Shown: in pieces, positions 7,153-15,774 of the stretch
Numbering within the stretch: position 1 is the first letter of the stretch
Layout: the number at the start of each line of letters is the position of its first letter
DNA from: Clostridia bacterium
GTDB taxonomy: Bacteria > Bacillota > Clostridia > Oscillospirales > Acutalibacteraceae
DNA: 36,450 bases
Assembly (NCBI GenBank): GCA_017454815.1
Contig: JAFTCG010000025.1
Coordinates: 1-36,450, forward strand
Reading direction: 5' to 3'
Notes under the pieces: generated by a model
Seen by the model: the letters and a program-made list of their open reading frames with translations, nothing else
Database searches by the model: none
What the model was told of the DNA's origin: nothing
Position numbers and translations under genes: made by a program

Positions 7153-8150
7153 ATCTGTTCCTCAACTTTCACTTCAAATCTGCCGACGTCTGCCGAAGCG
7201 GAAACTTTCGCAGAGTACCCGCTCTGACGCAGAAGATCCAGATTGCTCCTTTTCTGCCCGATAACGGATGAAACGGCGGAGGGCGCCGTTTTGATCAAAA
7301 CATTTCCTTTTTTTATATTATTCTTCTCAATATATTCGAGCGTTTTCCTCAGATAAATCCTGCTTTCGCAAAGCTGCCTGAACGCAGGATGGTAAAACCC
7401 TGCGACATAACCTTCTTCAACGTTGCCGCCGGAGTGAAGCCCCATCCTGATGACGGGGATACCGTTTTCATGAAACATCAGCAGCAGCTTGGCGCAAAGC
7501 TCAACAGTCTCGTCGTCGCTCATGAGCTTGTATTCGCCGCTCCTGTAAAGGGAGCAAAGCTCTGTGTTTTCCAGCACAACGGTGGGGTAGATCCTGACCG
7601 TGTCGGGAAAAAGCGAGATGAGCTTTTCGGCGGTTTTAATGTCTTTTTCATAGCTTGATTTATAAAGCCCGGTCATCATCTGATGCCCGACCTCAAAGCC
7701 GTATTTTTTCAGCAGTTCGGTCGATTCTTCGATATCCCTGACGGTGTGCCCTCTTTTGTTCGCGGCGAGGACCTCGTTGTCCGTGCTCTGACATCCGAGC
7801 TCAACCGAGGTGACCAGGTTTTCTTTCAGAATGTCGCATATCTCCTCGTCGATCGCGTCGGGTCGGGTTGAGACCCTTATGCCCTTGAACGTCCCCCGCA
7901 AAACGTATTTTTTTGCGCTTTGGAGCAGGCAAATCATCTGTCCCCTGTCGATGGCGGTAAAGCTTCCGCCGAAAAAGGCGATCTCTCCCTCGCCTTCGGG
8001 GGATGACTCCACTGCGATCCTGACCGCCTTATCCACGTCTTCGGGCGTGATGCTTTTGAGCTGACCGGATATACTTTTTTGGTTGCAAAAAGTGCATTGG
8101 TGCGGGCAACCTGCGTGCGGCACAAAAAGCCCTACGTTAAATCTTTTCAA
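7149..8150 (-). CDS. Elp3-like radical SAM protein
   Basis: A 333-residue radical SAM enzyme related to the catalytic half of Elp3 (COG1243), without the acetyltransferase domain. The [4Fe-4S]/SAM motif is CxxxCxxC at Cys15, Cys19 and Cys22 (GCPHQCTFCNQ), followed by FFGGSFTAI, the Elp3-type SAM-contacting motif. VSTRPDAID and ELGCQSTDNEVL are further core motifs. The gene overlaps rnc upstream and smc downstream by 4 bp each, so the three are translationally coupled. An Elp3-like radical SAM gene between rnc and smc is common in Clostridia; its substrate is not established. Confidence 0.88.
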   Translation of the reverse strand: MKRFNVGLFVPHAGCPHQCTFCNQKSISGQLKSITPEDVDKAVRIAVESSPEGEGEIAFFGGSFTAIDRGQMICLLQSAKKYVLRGTFKGIRVSTRPDAIDEEICDILKENLVTSVELGCQSTDNEVLAANKRGHTVRDIEESTELLKKYGFEVGHQMMTGLYKSSYEKDIKTAEKLISLFPDTVRIYPTVVLENTELCSLYRSGEYKLMSDDETVELCAKLLLMFHENGIPVIRMGLHSGGNVEEGYVAGFYHPAFRQLCESRIYLRKTLEYIEKNNIKKGNVLIKTAPSAVSSVIGQKRSNLDLLRQSGYSAKVSASADVGRFEVKVEEQI

Positions 8151-8824
8151 AGCCCCATCAGCTCTAACGCTTCGCGAGCCGCCTCCTGCTCCGCGTTCTT
8201 TTTGCTTTTGCCCTTGCCTCTGCCGATGACGTTGCTGTTGAGGTGGACTTCAACCTCAAAGCTCTTGTCGTGGTCGGGGCCGGATTCATCGACGATGATA
8301 TATTCAAGAGTCTCTTCGGGATTTTTCTGGACTATTTCCTGCAAAGTGGTTTTATAATCTTTAAATGAGCCGTGTTTTTCCGAAAGCCGCTCAACAAAAC
8401 GCAGGACAAATTTCCTCGCTTCTTCGATCCCGCCGTCGAGGTAGATCGCCGCGATCACGGCTTCAAACGCGTCCGCATTGATGGACGGACGCTGTCTCCC
8501 GCCGGTACGTTCCTCGCCTTTGCCGAGCTTGAGATATTTGCCCAGCTCGATCTGGTCTGCAAAGGACGAAAGCGTTTTTTCGCAAACCGTCGAAGCCCTG
8601 AGCTTCGTCAGCTCGCCCTCGGGCAGGCTGAAGTTGTGGAAATAATAATCCGCCGTGATGATCCCAAGCACGGAGTCGCCGAGGAATTCAAGCCTTTCGT
8701 TGCTCTCCTCGTTGTTGTGCCTTTCGTTCACGTAGGAAGAATGCGACAGCGCACGGTTGAGATATTCACGGTTTTTGAAGCTGTAGCCAATCTTTTTTTC
8801 CAGGTTTTCGATCTCCATTTTCAT
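8147..8824 (-). CDS. rnc: Ribonuclease III
   Basis: A dsRNA-specific endonuclease that processes rRNA precursors and some mRNAs. It has 225 residues with the signature ERLEFLGDSVL (catalytic Glu43 and Asp50), the second acidic motif ADAFEAVIAAIYLD, and a C-terminal double-stranded RNA-binding domain (about 155-223, ending in KKNAEQEAAREAL). ATG at 8824 overlaps the trmFO stop by one base (TGATG). An ATG two codons later (8818) sits at better distance from AAGGGA and is an alternative. It is part of the topA-to-smc gene run. Confidence 0.96.
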   Translation of the reverse strand: MKMEIENLEKKIGYSFKNREYLNRALSHSSYVNERHNNEESNERLEFLGDSVLGIITADYYFHNFSLPEGELTKLRASTVCEKTLSSFADQIELGKYLKLGKGEERTGGRQRPSINADAFEAVIAAIYLDGGIEEARKFVLRFVERLSEKHGSFKDYKTTLQEIVQKNPEETLEYIIVDESGPDHDKSFEVEVHLNSNVIGRGKGKSKKNAEQEAAREALELMGL

Positions 8825-10137
8825 CAAATCCCTTCGGCAATAGTTCTTACGAGTTTCAGCCCTCTTTCCGAGAGAGCGGCATATCTCAGCTTTTTGTCTC
8901 TGATTTTTTCTCCAAGCGGCGGGAGCACTCCGAAGTTGGCTCCCATTGGCTGGAAAGCTTCAACGGCTTCGTTGCTGACGTATCTTGAAAGCGCACCGAT
9001 CATTGATTCTAACGGCAAAACCAGGCTTTCTTTCCCTTCAAGACGACGCACGGCGTTGATCCCCGCCATGATCCCACTCGATGCGGATTCCATATAACCT
9101 TCCACGCCGGTTATCTGACCGGCGAAGAACAGGTTTTCCCTTCCCCTGACGGAAAAGTCGGGGTTAAGCATCTTCGGCGAATTCAGAAAAGTATTCCTGT
9201 GCATCACGCCATAGCGCAAAAACTCGGCGTTTTTGAGCGCAGGTATCATGGAGAAAACTCTCTTCTGCTCGGAAAACTTCAGGTTTGTCTGAAAGCCGAC
9301 GAGATTATAAGCGTCGCCCGCCACGTTTTCCTTTCTCAGCTGAAGCACAGCCCACGGCCTGCGGCCTGTTTTCGGGTCTGTCAATCCGACCGGTTTCATC
9401 GGCCCGAAGCGAAGGGTATCCTGCCCTCTTGAAGCCATGATCTCGACCGGCATACAGCCCTCGTAGACGTTTTTTTTCTTCTCAAACTCGTGAAGCTCCG
9501 CCCTTTCGGCAGAGATCAGCGCAGAATAAAACGCTTCATATTCCTCTTTGTTCATCGGGCAGTTGATATAGTCGTCGCTGTCGCCGCGATCATACCTCGA
9601 CTGGCAAAAAGCTTTGGTCATATCAATGCTCTCTGCGCTCACGATCGGCGCCGCGGCGTCGAAAAAGCTGAGGCTGCCGCCGAATTTTTCCCTTATGTCG
9701 GTCGCCAGAGAGTCCGAAGCCAGAGGCCCTGCCGCAACGATCACGATACCATCGTCGGGTATTTTTTCGACTTCCCGATGATGAACATTTATCAACGGTT
9801 CAGCCTCTATTACATCGGTAACCATTTCGGAAAACCTATCACGGTCGACCGCAAGGGCGCCGCCCGCCGGAACGCGGCATTTTTCGGCGCATTCGATCAA
9901 CAGCGAGCCGAGGAGTCTCATCTCCTCCTTGAGCATTCCCGCGGCGGATTCCGTCCGCATGGCTTTCAGCGAATTCGAGCAGACAAGCTCCGCATATTTT
10001 GAAGTCTTATGAGCGGGGGTCATCTTCCCGGGGCGCATCTCAAAAAGATCGACACGGTATCCGCGTTTTGCGATCTGCCACGCCGCTTCGACTCCGGCGA
10101 GCCCCGCTCCGATAACAGTGATATTATTCTTCGTCAT
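8824..10137 (-). CDS. trmFO: Methylenetetrahydrofolate-tRNA-(uracil-54) methyltransferase TrmFO
   Basis: A flavoenzyme that makes ribothymidine at U54 of tRNA, using methylene-tetrahydrofolate as carbon donor and FADH2 as reductant. The 437 residues match the family. The N-terminal FAD-binding GAGLAG is at 10-15. LVCSNSLKA places Cys53 at the same number as the reactive Cys53 of the Bacillus enzyme, and GCMPVEIMASRG carries the second conserved cysteine. FFAGQITGVEGYMESA is the C-terminal FAD motif. The ATG lies 14 bp inside the end of topA, so translation is coupled. The topA-trmFO order is typical of Firmicutes. Confidence 0.97.
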   Translation of the reverse strand: MTKNNITVIGAGLAGVEAAWQIAKRGYRVDLFEMRPGKMTPAHKTSKYAELVCSNSLKAMRTESAAGMLKEEMRLLGSLLIECAEKCRVPAGGALAVDRDRFSEMVTDVIEAEPLINVHHREVEKIPDDGIVIVAAGPLASDSLATDIREKFGGSLSFFDAAAPIVSAESIDMTKAFCQSRYDRGDSDDYINCPMNKEEYEAFYSALISAERAELHEFEKKKNVYEGCMPVEIMASRGQDTLRFGPMKPVGLTDPKTGRRPWAVLQLRKENVAGDAYNLVGFQTNLKFSEQKRVFSMIPALKNAEFLRYGVMHRNTFLNSPKMLNPDFSVRGRENLFFAGQITGVEGYMESASSGIMAGINAVRRLEGKESLVLPLESMIGALSRYVSNEAVEAFQPMGANFGVLPPLGEKIRDKKLRYAALSERGLKLVRTIAEGI

Positions 10138-12232
10138 TTTTCTTTTTCTTCGAGGAGGTTTTTTTGTAGTCGCAATCGGGCGAAAGGCATGACGTTGCGC
10201 CTTTTGCGCCCTTGAAGAGCGATTTTCCGCATTTCGGACAGATTTCCGAAGTCGGTTTGTCCCATGTCATGAAGTTGCACTGCGGCCAGTTTGAGCAGCC
10301 GAAGAAAGTGTAACCTTTTTTGGATTTTCTCTCGATAACTTCGCCGCCGCACAGCGGACATTTTGCGGTCGTTTTGATCACGAGCGGCTTGGTATTTTTG
10401 CACTCCGGGTAGCCCGGGCAAGCGAGAAATTTCCCGAATCTGCCGGTCTTTATAATCATCATCCTGCCGCACTTGTCGCACGGTATATCGGTCTTATCTT
10501 CCTCAAGCTCGATTTTTACGCCCTGCATATCGTCCTTCGCCTTTTTCAGCGTTGCGTCAAAATCCTCGTAGAAGTCACGCAGCATTTGCTTGTAGTCCTC
10601 TTCGCCCTTGTCAACTTCGTCGAGGTGTTCTTCCATCGAGGCTGTGTACTTGACGTTGACGATGTTGGGGAACTTGTCTTCAAGGAGCTTTGTCAACGCT
10701 TCCCCAAGTTCAGTCGGAACGAGCGATTTCGCCTGACGTTTGACGTACTCTCTCTTTGTGATGGTCGTCATGATCGTGGCGTAAGTGCTCGGGCGGCCGA
10801 CGCCGTTTTCTTCGAGCGTTTTAATGAGCGAAGCTTCTGTATATCTTGCGGGCGGCTGAGTGAAATGCTGGTTGCCGACAAGCTCTTTGAGCTTCACGTT
10901 TTCGTCCGCTTTAAGGTCAGGCAGAATGTTTTCCTTCTCCTGGGAATCTTCCTTGACTTCATACAAAACCGTAAATCCGTCAAATTTTACGCTGTGTCCC
11001 GTTGCGTTGAAGATGCAGTATCCGTCGTCGTTTTCTTTTTGAGCGCGGATGTCGACCTTGACTGTGTTGAGCACGCAATTTGACATCAGCGAAGCGACAA
11101 ACCTCTGCCAGATGAGAGAATAGATCTTGAACTGATCGGGCGTAAGACTCGATTTTACTCTTTCGGGGGTGAGATTTACCGAAGTCGGTCTGATCGCCTC
11201 ATGTCCGTCCTGGGCATTGTTCCTTGATTTATAGTAACGTCTTTTTTCGGGAAGATATTTTTGGCCGTAGTTTTCTATGATATAGCTCTCCGCCTGCGCT
11301 CTCGCCTCTTCGGAGATCCTCAGCGAGTCGGTTCTCATGTAGGTGATAAGACCTGTTGCGCCGATGCCTTCGACTTCGATACCTTCGTAGAGCTCCTGGG
11401 CGACCCTCATCGTCCTCTGCGCCTGGAAGTTGAGCCTTTTCGAAGCTTCCTGCTGGAGAGTTGAGGTGATGAAAGGCGGCACGGGGCTTTTCTGCTTTGT
11501 GCCCTTTTTCACGTCCTGGACAATGTAAGAAGCTCCGTCAAGCCTGTTGAGATACTTGTCGGACTGTTCTTTGGAAGTGATTTTGACTTTGCCGTTTTCG
11601 TCGGACACGAGCGACGCTTTGAAAACTTTTCTCGCCTGAGAGATGAACTTTGCGTCCATTGTCCAGTATTCCTCTGCGACGAATTTTCTGATCTCTTCTT
11701 CGCGGTCAACGATGAGCCTCACCGCAACGCTCTGCACACGTCCGGCGGAGAGGCCTCTCCTGATTTTCTGCGAAACGAAGGGGCTGAGCTTGTAGCCGAC
11801 AAGACGGTCAAGTATTCTCCTGGCCTGCTGCGCGTTCACAAGATCCATGTCGACTTTTCTCGGGGCAGCCATGCCTGCCGTAACGCCGCTCTTTGTTATC
11901 TCGTTGAAGGTGACCCTGTTGTCGTCGTCCAGATCGAGGTCGAGGACTCCGGCGAGATGCCATGAGATCGCCTCTCCTTCGCGGTCAGGGTCGGCGGCAA
12001 GATAGACTTTTTCGCTCTCGGAAGCCTTCTGCTTCAATTCTTTCACGAGCTTCTCTTTGCCTTTTATGATGGCATATTTCGGCTCAAAATCGTTGTTGAC
12101 GTCAACGCTCAGCTTTGCCGACGGCAAATCACGGACATGGCCCATCGAAGCGATAACATCGTATCCTTTTCCGAGATATTTCTTTATATTCTTTGCCTTT
12201 GCAGGCGACTCTACTATAACTAATTTGGACAT
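10124..12232 (-). CDS. topA: DNA topoisomerase I
   Basis: A type IA topoisomerase that relaxes negative supercoils. It has 702 residues from the ATG at 12232, chosen because AAGGA lies 8 nt upstream and the protein then starts MSKLVIVESPAKAKNI; the ATG at 12238 is too close to that site. The TOPRIM domain covers about 1-115 (DPDREGEAISWH). The active-site tyrosine is Tyr298 in ITYMRTDSLR. Three C-terminal zinc ribbons follow: CDKCGRM...CPGYPEC, CPLCGGE...CSNWPQC and CPKCGKS...CLSPDC. The tail is lysine-rich. It sits 45 bp after dprA, the usual Firmicutes dprA-topA-trmFO order. Confidence 0.97.
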   Translation of the reverse strand: MSKLVIVESPAKAKNIKKYLGKGYDVIASMGHVRDLPSAKLSVDVNNDFEPKYAIIKGKEKLVKELKQKASESEKVYLAADPDREGEAISWHLAGVLDLDLDDDNRVTFNEITKSGVTAGMAAPRKVDMDLVNAQQARRILDRLVGYKLSPFVSQKIRRGLSAGRVQSVAVRLIVDREEEIRKFVAEEYWTMDAKFISQARKVFKASLVSDENGKVKITSKEQSDKYLNRLDGASYIVQDVKKGTKQKSPVPPFITSTLQQEASKRLNFQAQRTMRVAQELYEGIEVEGIGATGLITYMRTDSLRISEEARAQAESYIIENYGQKYLPEKRRYYKSRNNAQDGHEAIRPTSVNLTPERVKSSLTPDQFKIYSLIWQRFVASLMSNCVLNTVKVDIRAQKENDDGYCIFNATGHSVKFDGFTVLYEVKEDSQEKENILPDLKADENVKLKELVGNQHFTQPPARYTEASLIKTLEENGVGRPSTYATIMTTITKREYVKRQAKSLVPTELGEALTKLLEDKFPNIVNVKYTASMEEHLDEVDKGEEDYKQMLRDFYEDFDATLKKAKDDMQGVKIELEEDKTDIPCDKCGRMMIIKTGRFGKFLACPGYPECKNTKPLVIKTTAKCPLCGGEVIERKSKKGYTFFGCSNWPQCNFMTWDKPTSEICPKCGKSLFKGAKGATSCLSPDCDYKKTSSKKKKNDEE

Positions 12233-12277
12233 TTTCATTATCCTTCCGAAAAATTATATGGTTGGCAGTTTGGATAT

Positions 12278-13525
12278 TTACTTTTTTTTATAAATATTTC
12301 CGCCCTGACTTTTTATTATACCTGAAACTTCAAGCATAGTCAATGCCGTAAGTATTTCCGGCATCGAAACGCCTGTTTTTTCAAAAACCGAATCAGCGTC
12401 TGCGCATCCTCCTGCGATAGCTTCGTATACGGCCATTTCTGTTTCGCCCAACCATGCGGGCAGTTCCTCCTTATCGCTGTCGGAGTCGCTCGCGGGCGGG
12501 ATTTCCTCGAGCTCCTTTTTGCTGACGCCGGCGTTCTTGTTCTTTGTCACAACAACTTTGTCTGCGCCGTATTTTATGATCGAATAGTCGATCTTTTGGC
12601 CTTCTTCGTTCAGCAGATCGGATTCAACTTTATCCCATTTGACAAGATCGGTGTGTACGGCGGAAAACTGTCCGAGAATATCAAGCGAAGAAAACACGGG
12701 GATCGCGCCGTCCCTTATAAGTCCGACGGTCCCGAGGTGGATAAAGCTTGCCGCATTCCCGGGAACCGCAAAAACTTCTCTGCCGTATTCCGCCGCCAGA
12801 TTGGCGGTGATGAGAGAGCCGCTTTTTGCCGCCGCTTCAACGACGACGGTTCCCATGCCTAAAGCCGCAATGATCCTGTTCCTGATCGGGAAATTGATCG
12901 CCTTGACTCCCGCCGACGGGGGATATTCGCTGATGACGGCGCCTTTTTCCATGATGTCGTCCCTGATGATGTTGATCCCGTCGCGATAGTTGGCATTGAA
13001 CCCGCAGGCGATCACGGCGATCGTGCTGCCTCCCTCGCTCAAAACTCCGAGATGGGCGGCGCTGTCAATGCCGAGCGCACCTCCGCTCACGACGATAACT
13101 CCGGCGCGGCAAAGCGACGCCGCAAGGCTGCCCGCCATCCTGACGCCTTCGTCCGAAGCTCTTCGTGCTCCGACGATCGAGATCGTCATCTTGTCTTTCA
13201 TGCACTCTATGTTCCCCAGGGTATACAAAACGAGCGGATAGTTCGGCATACACATCAGAGCTTCAGGGTATTTTGCATTGTCGGGAGTAATGATCCCGCA
13301 GCCGATATCTTCGCATTCGGTTATAACTTTCTCGGCTTTGGCAAGACTTTTGTCGGACAGCTTGCCGATCTGCGCAGGCGTGAACGCCCCAGAGTAAACA
13401 AGCTGTTCATGCTTTGCGTCGAAGACGGCTTTCGGGTTTCCGAAATAGGCGATCCCTTCGTCAACCTTTGCTCCGCTCCCAAGGCAGAGCTGAAGCCAGA
13501 TCCAATAAACAGTCATCTCATTCAT
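12278..13525 (-). CDS. dprA: DNA processing protein DprA
   Basis: It loads RecA onto incoming single-stranded DNA during transformation and is widely conserved in non-competent bacteria as well. It has 415 residues. The Rossmann-like DprA core has SIVGARRASDEG and VVSGGALGIDSAAH (single-stranded DNA pocket), then ISEYPP, FPIRNRIIAALG and EAAAKSGSLITANLAAEYGR. A C-terminal winged-helix domain ends the protein (about 355-412). The ATG at 13525 overlaps the upstream methyltransferase stop by 4 bp. A linker of about 40 acidic residues (ASDSDSDKEE) joins core and winged helix. Confidence 0.95.
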   Translation of the reverse strand: MNEMTVYWIWLQLCLGSGAKVDEGIAYFGNPKAVFDAKHEQLVYSGAFTPAQIGKLSDKSLAKAEKVITECEDIGCGIITPDNAKYPEALMCMPNYPLVLYTLGNIECMKDKMTISIVGARRASDEGVRMAGSLAASLCRAGVIVVSGGALGIDSAAHLGVLSEGGSTIAVIACGFNANYRDGINIIRDDIMEKGAVISEYPPSAGVKAINFPIRNRIIAALGMGTVVVEAAAKSGSLITANLAAEYGREVFAVPGNAASFIHLGTVGLIRDGAIPVFSSLDILGQFSAVHTDLVKWDKVESDLLNEEGQKIDYSIIKYGADKVVVTKNKNAGVSKKELEEIPPASDSDSDKEELPAWLGETEMAVYEAIAGGCADADSVFEKTGVSMPEILTALTMLEVSGIIKSQGGNIYKKK

Positions 13526-14307
13526 CGAAGCATCTCCCACATTGTAATGCATGCGGCGGCAGAAGCGTTAAGAGACTGCGCCCTGCCGAGCATGGGGATC
13601 GTGATCCTTTCAAAGCAGGTTTCGATCACTTCTTTGCTCACGCCGTTGCCTTCGTTTCCGATCACGCAGATCGACCCGTTGCCGAAGCTGACGTCCGTGA
13701 TTTTCATGGCGTCCCTGTCCGTCACGGTTGCAAAGGTTTTGAACCCTGCCTCGTTTTGACGTTTCAAAAAGTCTACTGCGTCGTCGACAAGCCCAATGTC
13801 GAGTCTGAACAAAGCTCCCATCGAGCCGCGCAAAACCTTGGGGTTGAAAACGTCGCAGCAGCCGCAGAGGATCGCAGCGTCGATCCCGAGAGCCTCCGCA
13901 GTTCTGCAAACGGTGCCGAGATTCGACGGATCCTGAACGTTTTCGAGGAAGATATATTTTCCGCTCTTTGAAAGAGCGATCCCATCCGTGACGTTGTCGC
14001 ACCTTTTGCAAACGCAAAGCACGCCCTGCGGCGAGCCTGTGTCGGAAATTTTGGAGAATATCTCCTGCGAAACTTCATAGCTTGCATCGGAAGCGGCAAT
14101 GATTTTTCCCACCTCGTCGTGGTGTTTTGCGCTGATGTTTTCGGTCAGAAAGGTCTGTTCGATCCCGACGCCGCTCAGCACTGCGTCGAGGCAAATTCTG
14201 AGGCCTTCAATGCAGAAAAGCCCCTGTTCTTTTCTGAACGAGGACGACGAAACGAGCTTTGAAACATTTTTGATTTTGGGGTTGGTTTTAGAAACGATCT
14301 TTTCCAA
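13522..14307 (-). CDS. SPOUT (TrmH/SpoU) family RNA 2'-O-methyltransferase
   Basis: A 261-residue SAM-dependent ribose methyltransferase. The N-terminal substrate-binding domain (SKTNPKIKNVSKL...GLFCIEG) resembles the rRNA methyltransferase group. The knotted SPOUT catalytic domain has motif 1 ENVQDPSNLGTVCRTAEA, motif 2 CVIGNEGNGVS and motif 3 IPMLGRAQSLNASAAA. The start is TTG at 14307, because GGAGTGA lies at the right distance and the family usually begins M-x-I-x-S-K-x-N-P. A GTG at 14316 in frame lies within that ribosome site and is less likely. It overlaps dprA by 4 bp. The target nucleotide is unknown. Confidence 0.9.
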   Translation of the reverse strand: MEKIVSKTNPKIKNVSKLVSSSSFRKEQGLFCIEGLRICLDAVLSGVGIEQTFLTENISAKHHDEVGKIIAASDASYEVSQEIFSKISDTGSPQGVLCVCKRCDNVTDGIALSKSGKYIFLENVQDPSNLGTVCRTAEALGIDAAILCGCCDVFNPKVLRGSMGALFRLDIGLVDDAVDFLKRQNEAGFKTFATVTDRDAMKITDVSFGNGSICVIGNEGNGVSKEVIETCFERITIPMLGRAQSLNASAAACITMWEMLR

Positions 14308-14325
14308 TTTTCTCACTCCGCGAGA

Positions 14326-14368
14326 GATTCAAAAAATACATTAACGCCCGCGGGCATACCACGGGCGT
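14326..14368 (-). terminator. Terminator of the infC-rpmI-rplT operon
   Basis: On the minus strand ACGCCCGTGG folds onto CCGCGGGCGT (arms 14359-14368 and 14344-14353) with a 5-nt loop and one G-U pair, then TTAATGTATTTTTTG. It lies 13 bp past the rplT stop. No separate promoter is clear for the methyltransferase gene downstream, so read-through may feed it. Confidence 0.85.
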
Positions 14369-14380
14369 ACTTATAACTTA

Positions 14381-14737
14381 TTACTTGAGAGCCTCTTTGG
14401 CTTTTTCTGTCAAAGCTGTGAAGGCAGCAGGATCGGCGATCGCGATCTCGGAAAGCATCTTGCGGTTGAGCGTGATTCCGGCTTTTTTAAGTCCGTTCAT
14501 GAACGTTGAATAGTTCATGTCGTTGAGCTTGCAAGCGGCGGAAATCCTTGTGATCCAGATTCTTCTGAAGTCGCGTTTTTTCTGTTTGCGTCCGATGTAA
14601 GCGTACTGACCGGATTTCATCACGGCCTGTTTTGCCGTTTTAAAGAGCTTGCTCTTTGAGCCGTAGTAGCCTTTAGCTGCTTTGAGAACTTTATTTCTTC
14701 TTTTGCGAGTCATTGTCGCGCCTTTAATTCGTGCCAT
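14381..14737 (-). CDS. rplT: 50S ribosomal protein L20
   Basis: A 118-residue assembly protein of the large ribosomal subunit, also a translational or transcriptional repressor of its own operon in Firmicutes. The family N-terminus [19 protein letters not shown] and the [20 protein letters not shown] segment are present. A GGAGGT ribosome site lies 8 nt upstream of the ATG. It is the last gene of the infC-rpmI-rplT operon and is followed by a terminator. Confidence 0.98.
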   Translation of the reverse strand: MARIKGATMTRKRRNKVLKAAKGYYGSKSKLFKTAKQAVMKSGQYAYIGRKQKKRDFRRIWITRISAACKLNDMNYSTFMNGLKKAGITLNRKMLSEIAIADPAAFTALTEKAKEALK

Positions 14738-14777
14738 TATTTATTACCTCCATTAAATACTTGAACGGCTTACATTA

Positions 14778-14975
14778 TTATTTGTAAGGAATAAGTCTTT
14801 TGATCTGCTTCTGGTTTGTTACGTCGGCGACAGAAGTCTTGCGAAGATTCCTCTTGCGCTTTGTGGACTTTTTGTTCAATATGTGTGATTTGTAGGCATG
14901 AGCACGGATCGGCTTGCCGTTTTTTGACATTTTGAATCTTTTCTTTGCACCGCTGTGGGTTTTAATTTTAGGCAT
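14778..14975 (-). CDS. rpmI: 50S ribosomal protein L35
   Basis: A 65-residue basic protein of the large subunit. It begins [17 protein letters not shown] and ends KRLIPYK, both typical of L35. It sits between infC (20 bp upstream) and rplT (40 bp downstream), with a GGAGG ribosome site. Confidence 0.98.
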   Translation of the reverse strand: MPKIKTHSGAKKRFKMSKNGKPIRAHAYKSHILNKKSTKRKRNLRKTSVADVTNQKQIKRLIPYK

Positions 14976-14995
14976 TTTTATATCCTCCTTAAATA

Positions 14996-15517
14996 TTACT
15001 TACCTGTTTTGGGGGCAAGGAACATCATCATATTCCTGCCTTCGACTTTGGCGGGTTTTTCGATGCTTCCCACCTCGGAGCAGGCCTCGGCAAATCTCTG
15101 CATCGGATCAAAGCCGTATTCGGTGTGAGCCATCTCACGGCCTTTGAAGCGGATGACGACTTTGACTTTTTTGCCTGACTCCAGGAATTTTTTGGCGTGA
15201 TTCGCTTTAGTATTGAAATCGTGCGTATCAATGTTGAGAGAAAGCTGGATCTCCTTCGTCTCGATAATGCGCTGGTTTTTCTTGGCTTCCTTTTTCTTCT
15301 TGGACTGTTCAAAGCGGTATTTGTCGTAGTCCATGATCTTGCAAACCGGCGGTTTGGCGGTGGGAGCGATTTTTACCAGATCAAGTTCTCTTTCGGCGGC
15401 AGCCTCAAGCGCCTGAGCGGCGGACATGATACCAAGCTGTTCACCGTTGTCGGTCACGACTCGAACTTCTTTGTCGCGGATTTCCTCATTGATTTGCAGT
15501 TCGTTGTTACTAATCAC
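14996..15517 (-). CDS. infC: Translation initiation factor IF-3
   Basis: IF-3 binds the 30S subunit, prevents subunit joining and proofreads start codons. It has 173 residues. The N-terminal domain is [20 protein letters not shown], with [21 protein letters not shown] leading to the linker; the C-terminal domain has [19 protein letters not shown] and a conserved [10 protein letters not shown]. The start is GTG at 15517, 5 nt after GGAGG. The next codon is ATT (15514), a start used by infC in several bacteria, at a spacing of 8 nt, so ATT initiation is a real alternative. The frame extends upstream to 15556 but overlaps the ribosome site. Confidence 0.95.
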   Translation of the reverse strand: MISNNELQINEEIRDKEVRVVTDNGEQLGIMSAAQALEAAAERELDLVKIAPTAKPPVCKIMDYDKYRFEQSKKKKEAKKNQRIIETKEIQLSLNIDTHDFNTKANHAKKFLESGKKVKVVIRFKGREMAHTEYGFDPMQRFAEACSEVGSIEKPAKVEGRNMMMFLAPKTGK

Positions 15518-15662
15518 GAACACCTCCAAAAGAATTATACAAAAACAAAAACGCAAGCAAAAGCCTGCGTCAATACATACCAGTACCGAATCCGTACCGA
15601 AAATATTGACCTACGCAGGTTATACCCCGCAGGCGAGAGCCTTTCGCTTCTGCTTCTTTGTA
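15518..15662 (-). promoter_or_regulatory. L20-type regulatory leader of infC-rpmI-rplT
   Basis: The transcript from the promoter at 15669-15697 has about 145 nt before infC. It contains an intrinsic terminator just upstream of the infC ribosome site. An earlier segment, ACCTGCGT (15620-15613), is complementary to the terminator's 5' arm ACGCAGGC (15570-15563) and would form an anti-terminator. In Firmicutes this operon is autoregulated by L20 through such an attenuator. The match to that family is by position and logic, not by a covariance search. Confidence 0.75.
15541..15570 (-). terminator. Attenuator terminator in the infC leader
   Basis: On the minus strand ACGCAGGC (15570-15563) pairs with GCTTGCGT (15558-15551) around TTTT with one G-U pair, followed by a T-rich run (15550-15541). 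It ends about 12 nt before the infC Shine-Dalgarno. Confidence 0.85.
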
Positions 15663-15668
15663 TAGGGT

Positions 15669-15697
15669 ATGTTACCACAATCTCCTGCGTTTGTCAA
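15669..15697 (-). promoter_or_regulatory. Promoter of infC-rpmI-rplT
   Basis: On the minus strand TTGACA (15697-15692), 17 bp, TAACAT (15674-15669). Confidence 0.85.
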
Positions 15698-15716
15698 TAG
15701 TTTTTTTAATGTTTTT

Positions 15717-15750
15717 TCAAAAAACTCTCCGCCCGAGATCAGGCGGAGAG
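15717..15750 (-). terminator. Terminator of the AIM24-family gene
   Basis: On the minus strand CTCTCCGCC (15750-15742) pairs perfectly with GGCGGAGAG (15733-15725) around 8 nt, followed by six T. It ends just before the infC promoter. Confidence 0.9.
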
Positions 15751-15774
15751 CCGAATGCGAAGTCTGACCGACGA

